Assembly: GCA_023228285.1 (NCBI GenBank)
Contig: JALOBM010000001.1
Location: 104,374-168,373, forward strand
DNA length: 64,000 bases
Reading direction: 5' to 3'
Origin: Candidatus Cloacimonadota bacterium
GTDB taxonomy: Bacteria; Cloacimonadota; Cloacimonadia; Cloacimonadales; Cloacimonadaceae
Shown here in pieces: positions 54,290 through 64,000 of the stretch. The translations under genes were made by a program, and so were the position numbers. How positions within the stretch are numbered: the first letter of the stretch is position 1; each line of letters begins with the position of its first letter. The notes beneath the pieces were generated by a model. The model had not been told where the DNA came from, did no database searches, and was given only the letters and a program-made list of their open reading frames with translations.

Positions 54290-55033
54290 ATGTACAAGAT
54301 AGTATTGATAAGACACGGTGAGAGCGAATGGAACAAAGCTAATCTCTTTACCGGCTGGACGGACGTTGATCTTTCGGAAAAAGGCATGCTGGAGGCCAAA
54401 GAAGCCGGAAGACGCCTCAAAGAAGCCGGCTTTAGCTTCGATGAAGCTCACACCTCGGTATTAAAACGAGCCATCCGTACATTGTGGATGGTCTTAGACG
54501 AGATGGACTTGATGTATATCCCCATCCAGCATGATTGGCGGCTTAATGAACGCCATTACGGGGCATTACAGGGTTTGAACAAAGCAGAGACAGCCGCCAA
54601 ATACGGTGAAGAACAGGTGTTGGCCTGGCGCAGAAGCTACGACACGCCACCTCCCGCGCTGGATAAAAACGATGAGCGCTATCCCGGTGCTGATATTCGC
54701 TACAGGCATCTGGAAGAGAAGCATATCCCTCTATGTGAATCTTTGAAAGATACCGTAGCGCGTACCATGCCCTTCTGGAAAGATGTGATTATTCCACGCC
54801 TGGCAGCAGGTCGCAAGATGGTGGTAACAGCCCATGGCAACAGCTTGCGCGCTATTGTGAAAAACCTCGATCAGATCTCTGATAGCGAGATCGTGAGCTT
54901 GAATATCCCTACCGGGATTCCTCTGGTTTACGAATTCGATAAGGACCTACAAGTCCGCAATCGATATTATCTGGCCGATGAAGAAGAAGTGAAGGCAGCG
55001 GCCAATAAGGTGGCAAATCAAGCCAAGAACTAA
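54290..55033 (+). CDS. gpmA: 2,3-bisphosphoglycerate-dependent phosphoglycerate mutase
   Basis: Interconverts 3- and 2-phosphoglycerate. 247 residues from the ATG at 54290 (GGAG upstream); the longer frame from 54176 overlaps the previous gene. The phosphohistidine motif is [18 protein letters not shown], followed by [13 protein letters not shown] and [14 protein letters not shown], all diagnostic. It complements tpiA and eno elsewhere in the window. Confidence 0.97.
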   Translation: MYKIVLIRHGESEWNKANLFTGWTDVDLSEKGMLEAKEAGRRLKEAGFSFDEAHTSVLKRAIRTLWMVLDEMDLMYIPIQHDWRLNERHYGALQGLNKAETAAKYGEEQVLAWRRSYDTPPPALDKNDERYPGADIRYRHLEEKHIPLCESLKDTVARTMPFWKDVIIPRLAAGRKMVVTAHGNSLRAIVKNLDQISDSEIVSLNIPTGIPLVYEFDKDLQVRNRYYLADEEEVKAAANKVANQAKN

Positions 55034-55061
55034 CGTGATCAGCTGGCTGGTGCAGGATGTT

Positions 55062-55101
55062 CCATACCAAGCGGAGCTGCCAGTTCTGTTCTTTGGTATG
55101 G
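55062..55101 (+). other. Dyad between gpmA and ferredoxin
   Basis: CCATACCAA and TTGGTATGG are perfect 9-bp inverted arms separated by 22 nt. There is no T tract. The loop contains GAGCTGCCAG, which can also pair with CAGCTGGC just upstream (55050), so two alternative structures are possible. Confidence 0.45.
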
Positions 55102-55182
55102 GAGTATATGAATCAGGCAAAAAAGCTTGACTAATATCCATCTACGCAGAACATGGCAAAAAAAACCAGAAGGAGTCTTATC

Positions 55183-55353
55183 ATGGCTGTTAAGATTGAT
55201 AAAGAAACCTGCATCGGCTGCGGAGCATGCGTGGATGTATGTCCCGTAAGCGCTCTTAGCCTTGTTGACGGTAAAGCTGATTGTGATGAAGGCACTTGCA
55301 TTGATTGCGGGGCTTGCATTGCTACATGTCCGGTATCGGCCATCAGCGAGTAA
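55183..55353 (+). CDS. 2[4Fe-4S] ferredoxin
   Basis: 56 residues from the ATG at 55183 (AAGGAG upstream). Two cluster motifs of the CxxCxxCxxxCP type are present: CIGCGACVDVCP and CIDCGACIATCP. This is a clostridial-type low-potential electron carrier, typical of anaerobes. A terminator follows directly, so it ends its transcript. Confidence 0.96.
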   Translation: MAVKIDKETCIGCGACVDVCPVSALSLVDGKADCDEGTCIDCGACIATCPVSAISE

Positions 55354-55374
55354 GCAAACTACTCAACAGATTCA

Positions 55375-55410
55375 GGTGGAGTGAGCAGCATAGCAGCTTC
55401 TCCACCTTTT
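55375..55410 (+). terminator. Intrinsic terminator after ferredoxin
   Basis: GGTGGAG and CTCCACC form a 7-bp outer stem, with inner GCAGC/GCAGC-rich sequence, followed by TTTT. Confidence 0.75.
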
Positions 55411-55427
55411 AGTAAAAGGAGATTTTT

Positions 55428-57973
55428 ATGAAAAGATACACATTCCTGCTGCTCTTGCTATATCTTTGTTCAGTCTTATTCTCATCGGATGTAAGCGGGA
55501 TACAGAGCGGAACCTGGACTGCTGCGAACAATCCGTATGTCCTGGTCGGAGACGTCACTGTCCCAGCCGGTTCCACCCTAACTATAGAGCCTGGCGTATT
55601 GGTTCAGGCCATGGGTAACTATCAGATCAATGCCGAAGGCAATATCCAAGCTATCGGTACAGAGACAGACAGCATACGCTTTGAGAATGCCCAGACTCCG
55701 CCCACGAATCTCTGGAAAGGCATTCGCCTGGAAAATGAAACGGAAGAGAGCAATTTCATGCACATCGTGGTGGAATATGCCGAATATGGCATCAATGCAG
55801 TAGATTCTCCCATGGAAGTCTCCTACAGCCGCTTTAGCTACAACCAGCGTGGCCTCCACCTTTATGGCATCGGCAATCTCAATCCTGCAGTTATGGATGT
55901 GCACCACAACATCATTGAACATACCATGCAAAACGGTATCTTGGTGCCTCAGAACAGTAATGCCTGGATTCATCACAATGAAGTGCGCTACAACGGCACT
56001 GTAACCCAATACTACGGTGCAATCCAACTGGCAAACCAATCTGCCGGTGGACAAAACAATCCCATCATCGAGCACAACTATATCCACGACAATTTTAAAC
56101 AGGGCATCACTGCATGGGATATTGTAGGAGCTGGAGCGATCAACGCTACCATCCGTTACAACCACATAGAAGGCAACCTCACCGGTATCTATCTGCTGAA
56201 TGCCAGCGGTGTGGTTCACGACAACCTGATTATAAACAACTTTATCCCCGGAGATACCAATAGCGGTGCCGGCATGATGATCGGTGGTGCCACGTCGATG
56301 CCTTATATCGCCGGAAACACCCTTACCGGAAATTTCACCGGATTCTATATCACCGGCAACGCCATGCCCGTCCTGGGTGATCTTGCTTTGAATCATCCTT
56401 TTGCTTATGGACAAAATGTCATTCAAGACAACATCGACGAGAGCAACACTCTGCACTCTGTGGTTTGCGCCAGTTACAGCGCCAGCCAAAACGTAATCAA
56501 AGCTGAAAACAACGATTGGGGAGTATATACTCCGTTCGAGATCGGCATCGGCATCATGGACAACAACGACAGCGCCAGCCTGCCTACAGTGGATTTCGAA
56601 CCTTGGTTCCAGCCGCAGACCGGCGTCACTCTCAGCGGTTCATTCTCTTGGGATACAGAAGACTACGACGAAATAAGCCCCACAGAACTCAATCTGCTCC
56701 TTGTGGATCCGGTGAGTGGCGAGATTCTGGAAACACATGACCTGGATGCCAATCCCTTCACGATAGAGACTGAAGTAACAGGTAGTTTTTACGTCCTGCT
56801 CAACGAACCTACACCTTCCCGCCAGATTTACGCTGCTCCGGGCAGCTTGATCAGTCCCACAGAATTTGATGCTTCCACAGGAGAAGACATCGTTCTGGGC
56901 GATATTTACATCGATTCTTGGCAACATTATCTGAAAGAGCAGCGGGGCGAGAGCGAAATCATCAATGGCAGAGAGGTCTTCCCGATCTCCAAAAGCATGC
57001 TGTTCCTGGCTCCCCATATTATCGACTACTTCTATGATGAGGGCGACAACCGCTATATCTATCGTCATGAGGAGTTTGACGGCGAGCAGTGGAACACTGT
57101 GGATTTCGGCTTTGATCAGATCTACGATCAAATCGCCAATTTCAACCATTCCTACACTTGGCAACAGAATTATGTAGAGAACGGCATAGCAGTTACCTAC
57201 ATCGTAGGTGTTAGCATCGATGACGCTGGAGATCGTACTTTTGTAACAATGGATCAGTCCTGGAATCAGCTTTTGCGCCGCATTACCGGTGCGGATTATG
57301 AGCGCATGTATGTGATTACGGATGGCAGTGTAAGCACCATGCTGGAAGTTGAGGAACCCACAGCGGGGCTGCGATATATGTTCTTCCGTATGCCTCCGCA
57401 AAATCCATCGGATCTGAGGTTGCGCAGCGAATTAGTTGAAGACACATCCTACAATTTGGAGTTTTGGTGGAATCCTCCCACCATGCCGCTGAACGACATA
57501 GATGGTTACAAGCTTTATTGGCAAAGAAGCGGAGAAGAACCTCAACTTTACACCACCATTCCCAGCTTTCATACATCCTGGACGCTATGGGGCGTAACGG
57601 GAAACGGCACTTACAACTTTTGGCTGACGGCTACGAACGGCGAAGTTGAAACCGAGCCCAGCAACTTCGTAACCATCACCCTTACTACTGCCAATGAGGA
57701 TCTGGTCCAAAAGCCTCAGCTTTCGGTGTATCCAAACCCAGTTAGCTTTGGGAACAATGCTGCCTTGCACCTGAACGTAAAAGGCATGGACAAACCCATG
57801 CTAAATATCTACAACCTCCGCGGTCAATTGGTCTATGACAGCGCCATCAAGAACGAAAAGAGTACTTGGAACGGCAAAGACAATAGCGGCAGAGCTTTGG
57901 GCAGTGGCGTCTATTTCATGCGCCTTGAGGATGCCAACAAACAGCGGATCAACAAAAAGATCATAGTTACAAA

Positions 57974-57977
<4 letters not shown>
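55428..57977 (+). CDS. Secreted right-handed beta-helix protein with a type IX sorting domain
   Basis: 849 residues with a signal peptide (about 1-18; AAGGAG upstream). Residues about 20-370 contain repeated beta-helix rungs (IHHNEVRYNG, IEHNYIHDNFKQGI, IRYNHIEGNLTGIYLLN), the NosD/PbH1 type that often binds or cleaves polysaccharide. Residues about 390-640 are beta-rich. A fibronectin type III domain lies at about 645-745 (PPTMPLNDIDGYKLYWQRS). The last 80 residues are a FlgD-like Por domain (SVYPNPVS ... NIYNLRGQLVYD ... GRALGSGVYFMRL), so type IX secretion is predicted. The substrate is unknown. Confidence 0.87.
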
Positions 57978-59809
<1,832 letters not shown>

Positions 59810-59825
59810 CCTTATCTCTTTATAT

Positions 59826-59851
59826 GCCTCTGCCAATGGCGGGGGCTTTTT
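59826..59851 (+). terminator. Intrinsic terminator of eno
   Basis: GCCTCTGCC and GGCGGGGGC form a 9-bp stem (two G-T pairs) with an AAT loop and a T5 tail, 16 bp after the eno stop. Confidence 0.88.
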
Positions 59852-59893
59852 ATCTTATCCGCACTTTCCACTCCCAGAGAATCATCGCGTATC

Positions 59894-59957
59894 GAAGCAG
59901 ATATCATTGGGTTATAGTCGGGTGACCACTCGATGATAACAGCTTAATATCTGCTTC
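59894..59957. repeat. Intergenic palindrome family, copy E
   Basis: 64-nt palindrome. The left arm begins GAAGCAGATATCATTGGG, the centre is GTG-AC-CAC, and the right arm is CACTCGATGATAACAGC then TTAATATCTGCTTC. It is the copy whose right arm best matches the family consensus. Confidence 0.85.
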
Positions 59958-60130
59958 ACCATACCTTGAACATCTCGGGAAGCAGATGCGGTTATGTTAT
60001 TGCAGAGTGATATTGCGGAGTACTTTCCCACACACTGCCCGGCATCTGTGGCAGCATCCATTGATAGGGCAAAGCTTGACAGATATGCGCCATCCAAATA
60101 GCTTTCACCAAAACAATACGAGGAGCTCGA

Positions 60131-61588
60131 ATGAAAGAGCTGAAGCTTGACCTTTCGAACCTGGCAGAGCTGTTTCGGAATAATCTTCCCGAAGACAAAG
60201 TAGCGGCAGCCCAAACTGTGTTTCTAAAAAAAGCGTCTGAAGCTATGCATGATTTTTACACGGGAAAGATGCAAAGCCTGCCCAAGGCCGGTATCTATGG
60301 TTTCAATTGGTTCAATATATGGTACACACCCGGTGTATCCAAGGTTTCCACCACAATCAGAGAAGATCCCGAAGCCTCCTACCGGTTGTCGAACCGCGGC
60401 AATCTGGTGGCTGTGGTTAGTGACAGCACCAGAGTATTGGGCGATGGGGATTGCGGTCCCACAGGCGGTTTGGGCGTGATGGAAGGTAAAGCGATGCTGA
60501 TGAAGTATCTCGGTGCGTGTGATGCGATTGCCTTATGCGTGAACAATCGTGATGAAAACGGAAAACCGGATGCCCAAAAGCTGATCGATTTTGTGAAAAT
60601 GCTACAGCCCAGTGTGGGTGCGGTGAACCTGGAGGATATCTCTCAACCGAATTGCTATCGGGTATTGGATGAACTGCGCGAAAGCTGCGATATTCCGGTA
60701 TGGCACGACGACGCTCAGGGCACGGCCTGCGTTACCCTTGCCGGGGTGATCAATGCGCTCAAACTGACCAGTAGAAAGATTGCGGAAAGCTCCTTTGTCC
60801 TCTTCGGCGCAGGCGCTGCCAATAGCACTATTGCCAGCTTTTTATTATGCGAAGGGGCAAATCCCGCCAAAATGGTGATCTTCGATAGCAAAGGCGCGCT
60901 TCACGCTGCGCGGCATGATATTCAGAATAATCCTGGAAAGTACAAACAATGGGCGCTGGCGCAAAAGACCAATCCTCGTAAACTGAACAGCATGGAAGAA
61001 GCCATGCTGGGTGCCGATGTGCTGATCGCCCTCTCTACTCCCGGACCCGGTACTATCAAGCCGGAGTGGATCCGCCTGATGGCAGCCGATTCCATCGTAT
61101 TCAGTTGTGCCAATCCCGTTCCGGAGATCTATCCTCATGAAGCTCATAAAGCTGGAGCCCGCATCGTTGCCACAGGTAGGGGGGATTTTCCCAATCAGGT
61201 AAATAACTCCGTGGGTTTTCCGGGCATCCTGAAGGGCGTATTGACCGTAAGAGCGAGGAAAATAAGCGATGGCATGGCGATTGCCGCGGCGCATTCTCTG
61301 GCATCCTTCGCGGAAAACAGGGGTATAGACTTCGGCAATATTGTGCCCACCATGAATGAGACTGAGGTTTTTGCGCATGTAGCGGCGGATGTGGCAGCAC
61401 AAGCGGTAAAAGAGGGACTGGCACGGCTTCCGATGAGCCGCGAGGAAGTGTATGAAAGCACTCTAAGGCAAATCAATTCCACCAGAGAATTGTGCTTCAA
61501 AATGATGGAAGAAGGGCATATACCCTCTCCTCCGCAAAAGCTATTACAGGATGTATTTGACGCGTGTTTAGCCGATTTCAAAGCCTGA
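60131..61588 (+). CDS. NAD(P)-dependent malic enzyme
   Basis: Oxidatively decarboxylates malate to pyruvate. 485 residues, without a phosphotransacetylase extension. Landmarks: YTPGVSKVS, the catalytic-region SDSTRVLGDGDCGPTGGLGVMEGKA, metal-binding NLEDI and WHDDAQGTACVTLAG, and the dinucleotide motif FGAGAANSTIASFL. Later segments (FSCANPVPEIYPHEA, ATGRGDFPNQVNNSVGFPGIL) are also diagnostic. GAGGAG precedes the ATG. Cofactor preference is not decided. It fits a C4-acid route together with the OadA-like protein at the window start. Confidence 0.96.
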   Translation: MKELKLDLSNLAELFRNNLPEDKVAAAQTVFLKKASEAMHDFYTGKMQSLPKAGIYGFNWFNIWYTPGVSKVSTTIREDPEASYRLSNRGNLVAVVSDSTRVLGDGDCGPTGGLGVMEGKAMLMKYLGACDAIALCVNNRDENGKPDAQKLIDFVKMLQPSVGAVNLEDISQPNCYRVLDELRESCDIPVWHDDAQGTACVTLAGVINALKLTSRKIAESSFVLFGAGAANSTIASFLLCEGANPAKMVIFDSKGALHAARHDIQNNPGKYKQWALAQKTNPRKLNSMEEAMLGADVLIALSTPGPGTIKPEWIRLMAADSIVFSCANPVPEIYPHEAHKAGARIVATGRGDFPNQVNNSVGFPGILKGVLTVRARKISDGMAIAAAHSLASFAENRGIDFGNIVPTMNETEVFAHVAADVAAQAVKEGLARLPMSREEVYESTLRQINSTRELCFKMMEEGHIPSPPQKLLQDVFDACLADFKA

Positions 61589-62469
61589 GAAAAAAGTTTG
61601 AACAGCCGCTCTTGAAAAAGCTTTCCTATGTTCTGCGACTGCTGTTCTCGCTGGGCTTGCTCTATGTGATATTTCGGCACATCGATCTGCCGGCAGCTTT
61701 AATACAGGTAGCTCAGTTACCCTGGCATATTGCCATCATCATCATGGCTTTATCCTGCATACGACACTATATCCAGATCAACAACTGGCGCTGTGCTTTG
61801 CACTTGAATCCAGCCTATGAGTATAAACGCAAAGAGGTCTATAGCTCTTATCTGTTGGCGCTACCACTACGTTTTGTAATTCCGGGGGGGCACGCCTCTT
61901 TTGCCAAAGTATTCTATCTGAAAAATAGCAGTTTACTGGCTTCGGTGATCTCCACCACCACCGAACGCTTGTTTATGACTTGGGCTACCTGGACTTTTGC
62001 GGCAGTGGCGGCCTTCTATGCCGTGCCGGGACTCTCGCTGTATCTGCGGATCGGGATGATCCTCTTTGCGGCCTTTATGCCGCTTTGGGCAGCGCTGATT
62101 ATGCAAAGTAGGCAATCCTGGCGCAAGTACCTGCCCGACTACGGTCTGCAAGCGCCAAGGATGATGCTGCTGCAAATAGCAAATACCCTTGTAATGTATG
62201 TGCAATACTACCTTATCCTGAATGTACTGGCCAGCATTTCTGCCGTGGATACTTGGCTGTCCATGGCACTTACCAATGTGTCCAATTCCATCCCGATCAC
62301 GATCTCCGGACTGGGTTTACGCGAAGGTTTTGCCATTCACTTCCTGGATGAGTATGGATTTACCTCCGAACAAGCAGTGGCAGCTACGTTGAGCTTGTTC
62401 TTCTTTCAGGATCTGATCCCCGCAGCAGTGGGTTCGGTGGTCCTACTGCGTGCCCGGCGTCCTGTATAA
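61564..62469 (+). CDS. AglD/MprF-type flippase-domain membrane protein (UPF0104)
   Basis: 301 residues with about seven to eight transmembrane helices. It starts at a GTG (61564) inside the end of the malic enzyme gene, overlapping by 25 nt. The sequence follows the lysylphosphatidylglycerol-synthase transmembrane-region pattern (LRLLFSLGLLYVIFRHID, PLRFVIPGGHASFAKVFYLKN, TTERLFMTWATW, and near the end SIPITISGLGLREGFAIHFL). Such proteins flip or translocate lipids. No catalytic MprF domain is attached. Confidence 0.83.
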   Translation: MFSRFQSLRKKFEQPLLKKLSYVLRLLFSLGLLYVIFRHIDLPAALIQVAQLPWHIAIIIMALSCIRHYIQINNWRCALHLNPAYEYKRKEVYSSYLLALPLRFVIPGGHASFAKVFYLKNSSLLASVISTTTERLFMTWATWTFAAVAAFYAVPGLSLYLRIGMILFAAFMPLWAALIMQSRQSWRKYLPDYGLQAPRMMLLQIANTLVMYVQYYLILNVLASISAVDTWLSMALTNVSNSIPITISGLGLREGFAIHFLDEYGFTSEQAVAATLSLFFFQDLIPAAVGSVVLLRARRPV

Positions 62470-62795
62470 ATGGATTATGCATTGGAGTTCATTTGGCCTT
62501 ACGTATCTTATTGTATACCTATAAGTTAGTTGGTCAAAATAGACTTCTATTAATACAGTATATCTGTTAATAGCATCAAAATAATCCCTGTAAAATAAAC
62601 ACCGTAACGAGCTGACGGTAAAGATGCTGCGTACATAAAATCTGATGCTGAATAAAGATTATGGTTGAAATTTTGTGATTTTGCATATCATATTTGTTGA
62701 AATGCCCATTTTGAAGCCCTGTCTATTTATATGATATAGAAGTACTAGCTTTGCTTTCAAGATGAAGATTTCAATACAAAAAGGAGAACACAGAA
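62470..62795. other. Intergenic region, nothing recognised
   Basis: 326 bp of A/T-rich sequence before the OmpA-like pseudogene. A TTGAAG at 62711 and GATATA at 62733 could form a weak promoter for it. No open frame or repeat-family member is visible. Confidence 0.45.
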
Positions 62796-63274
62796 ATGAG
62801 GACAAAATCGATTTTCGTCCTATTATTCATTGTACTAGGCGCATATCTGTATGGAGCCATGGAAACCGGTCCCGGCTGGAGTTATGGATAAGAATTGGGA
62901 ATTGCCCGGGGTGATAATGCCGGTATAGGCGGATCCATGGATCTGAAGAAGGGAGATTCGGACATAGTGCCCATTATTCCGCTTGGCATCGGACTCCAAA
63001 CCCAATTGAAACCGGGTGTGAACCTGGAAGTATCGTTGGGTTACAATTTGGCAAATTCGGACTATCTGGACGGAGTAAAAAGGATCACTGATGACAACAT
63101 GAACACCTTTACCGGCGAAGCTCAGGACGGCTTCTACAATCTGAGCGTAGGCCTGGCATACCACAGCCCTGACAGCAAAGTAAAGAAGGCAAAGGCGAAA
63201 CTCTGCCCAGAGCAGATAACGAAACCGAGGAAGGACGCGCAAAAAACCGCCGCATCGAATTTGAAGTGGAATAA
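62796..63274 (+). pseudogene. Decayed OmpA-family outer-membrane protein gene
   Basis: AAGGAG precedes an ATG at 62796 that opens a signal peptide (MRTKSIFVLLFIVLGAYLYG). The frame hits TAA at 62889 in GWSYG-stop-ELGIARGD, where one base change from TTA (Leu) would explain it. The same frame then continues as a barrel-like stretch (NLEVSLGYNLANSD, DGFYNLSVGLAYHSPDSK). In a different frame (63188-63271) the DNA encodes GKGETLPRADN followed by ETEEGRAKNRRIEFEVE, the exact style of an OmpA-domain C-terminus, ending in TAA at 63272. Nearly all of the OmpA domain between the two parts is missing. So it shows a nonsense mutation plus an internal deletion or frameshift. An assembly fault is the alternative. 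Confidence 0.82.
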
Positions 63275-63890
63275 TCCACAATTGTAGATAAATTAGAGGA
63301 GTCAGATTTGGCTCTTCTTTTTTAGTGCAGTTCTCCAGTTCTCCGGATTAGCTTCTTCGGCTCAGTTGTACTGCCTATCTCATTGCGTAGCGGATACTAT
63401 CGATCATCAATGATACTAACTCTTCCCACAGGATTCGAGGTTTATTTAGATTAACGATTGTTGATGAATATCAGCACGATATTGGATGCGGTAAAGGAAA
63501 TTGAGTTTAGGTCTTGACATAAAATCAAACAACAATAATCATACATTCATGTTGAAATAGTTACATCAGTGATGCAGGTTGATTTGTTTCATTTGTCCTG
63601 TTTCTCGAAACAATGAGTTGGAAATTACACCAACAATTGGTATGCAATAAAAGGACATCTCAATAGCCCGCAGTCCTACGTGTAGTGTATGCTAAATTTT
63701 GATACCTGACAAAGTGGCGTCTCCCAGTTCAATAGGAGTACGTAAATATAGATAGTGTGTTTAGTAGCCAGATAATTGGCTCACTTTAATCTGTGAAAAG
63801 GTAAATATGGTAAACCGATTTATGTATAAAGACAGAGAGCACTTTGATAACATGATTTGGCTTGCCAGCAAGTAAACAGGAGAAAATGAA
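63275..63890. other. Intergenic or degenerate region near the contig end
   Basis: Beyond the terminator at 63295 I find no plausible open frame. A TTGACA at 63514-63519 has only weak -10 matches. The sequence is A/T-rich with many stops in all frames. Confidence 0.4.
63295..63323 (+). terminator. Intrinsic terminator after the OmpA-like pseudogene
   Basis: AGAGGAGTC and GGCTCTTCT form a 9-bp stem with two G-T pairs and a 6-nt loop, followed by six T residues. The terminator is intact even though the gene before it is broken. Confidence 0.8.
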
Positions 63891-64000
63891 ATGTTTACTC
63901 ACACATGTAAATTCGCATCGCACTTTGGAATTCTACCAAGAGCTGCGGGCCATGTAGTAGCAGGGAACGCACAATTTGATCTAGCGGGGGGGGGGGGGGG
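63891..64000 (+). CDS. Possible 5' fragment of a gene running off the window
   Basis: AGGAG (63878-63882) precedes an ATG at 63891 with 8-nt spacing, and the frame stays open to the end (starts MFTHTCKFASHFGILPRAAG). Only about 31 codons precede the G run, so no family can be assigned. A second ATG at 63886 opens a frame that stops after 22 codons. Confidence 0.25.
   Translation, partial: MFTHTCKFASHFGILPRAAGHVVAGNAQFDLAGGGG
63986..64000. other. Terminal poly-G run, probable assembly artefact
   Basis: Fifteen consecutive G residues end the window. No other homopolymer in the window approaches this length. Such runs are typical of low-signal read ends from two-colour sequencers and suggest a contig end, not genomic sequence. 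Confidence 0.75.

Larger units (their letters stand above)
59810..60130. other. Intergenic region after eno: terminator and repeat copy E
   Basis: 321 bp containing the eno terminator (59826-59851) and palindrome copy E (59894-59957). A fragment resembling the start of another copy (GAAGCAGATGCGGTTATG) lies at about 59980. Nothing else recognisable. Confidence 0.6.

Noticed and set aside
59980..60010. Sixth member of the palindrome family (GAAGCAGATGCGGTTATG)
   Set aside because: Only the first part of a left arm matches; no right arm follows.

Overview
The window looks like a chromosomal contig end from an uncultured anaerobic bacterium of the FCB group, most likely Candidatus Cloacimonadota. 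That assignment is inference. It rests on two large secreted proteins with type IX (Por)-style C-terminal sorting domains, a gingipain-like C25 peptidase, PorV-like and BatA-like proteins, FG-GAP/VCBS repeat proteins, and C4/propionate-type carbon metabolism (biotin-dependent OadA-like carboxyltransferase, malic enzyme, cobalamin adenosyltransferase, acetate kinase). No ribosomal RNA gene, insertion sequence, prophage or CRISPR array is visible. Nearly all genes lie on the + strand; only four tRNAs and one Ppx/GppA-type phosphatase are on the minus strand. The last 15 bases are a pure G run that looks like an assembly artefact.

Layout. 1-2.4 kb: the 3' part of a biotinylated OadA/PycB, then pyrR and pyrF. 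3-7.2 kb: four consecutive exported proteins of unknown function ending in an LPP20-like protein. 7.2-7.7 kb: a minus-strand cluster of tRNA-Gln(CTG), tRNA-Gln(TTG), tRNA-Ser(GCT) and tRNA-Ser(TGA). 7.9-13.5 kb: a vWA protein, a sensor kinase with an extracytoplasmic FG-GAP propeller and a sigma-54 response regulator. 15.3-26.4 kb: tpiA-serS, a secreted glycosidase-like protein with a Wzz-type protein, mazG, a second sensor kinase, nnr, a SUOX-fold protein lacking its molybdenum-binding cysteine, and an EamA transporter. 26.8-39.9 kb: a tightly packed run made of the C25 peptidase, a YggS-like PLP protein, a PlsY-like protein, a YghO-like GNAT, a PAP2/AUR1-like protein, a PorV-like barrel, a BatA-like protein, dxs and mnmE. 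40.2-48.4 kb: ackA, a hybrid kinase, an S4 protein, a membrane gluzincin and a TldD/TldE pair. 49-62.5 kb: a zinc-ribbon protein, a transglutaminase-like protein, hisS, ridA, cobalamin adenosyltransferase, gpmA, ferredoxin, a beta-helix type IX cargo protein, a frameshifted C_GCAxxG_C_C gene, eno, malic enzyme and an AglD-like flippase. 62.8-63.3 kb: a decayed OmpA-family gene.

The most distinctive non-coding signal is a family of five 64-67 nt intergenic palindromes (about 15.1, 26.5, 39.95, 48.5 and 59.9 kb). Two copies share a longer flank that begins immediately after a stop codon. A second signal is an exact 23-bp duplication carrying a perfect operator-like palindrome, once inside and once just after the sigma-54 regulator gene.

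Metabolically, tpiA, gpmA and eno with malic enzyme and the OadA-like protein connect triose phosphates to pyruvate, malate and oxaloacetate. Acetate kinase gives ATP, and the cobalamin enzyme implies B12 chemistry such as methylmalonyl-CoA mutase encoded elsewhere.
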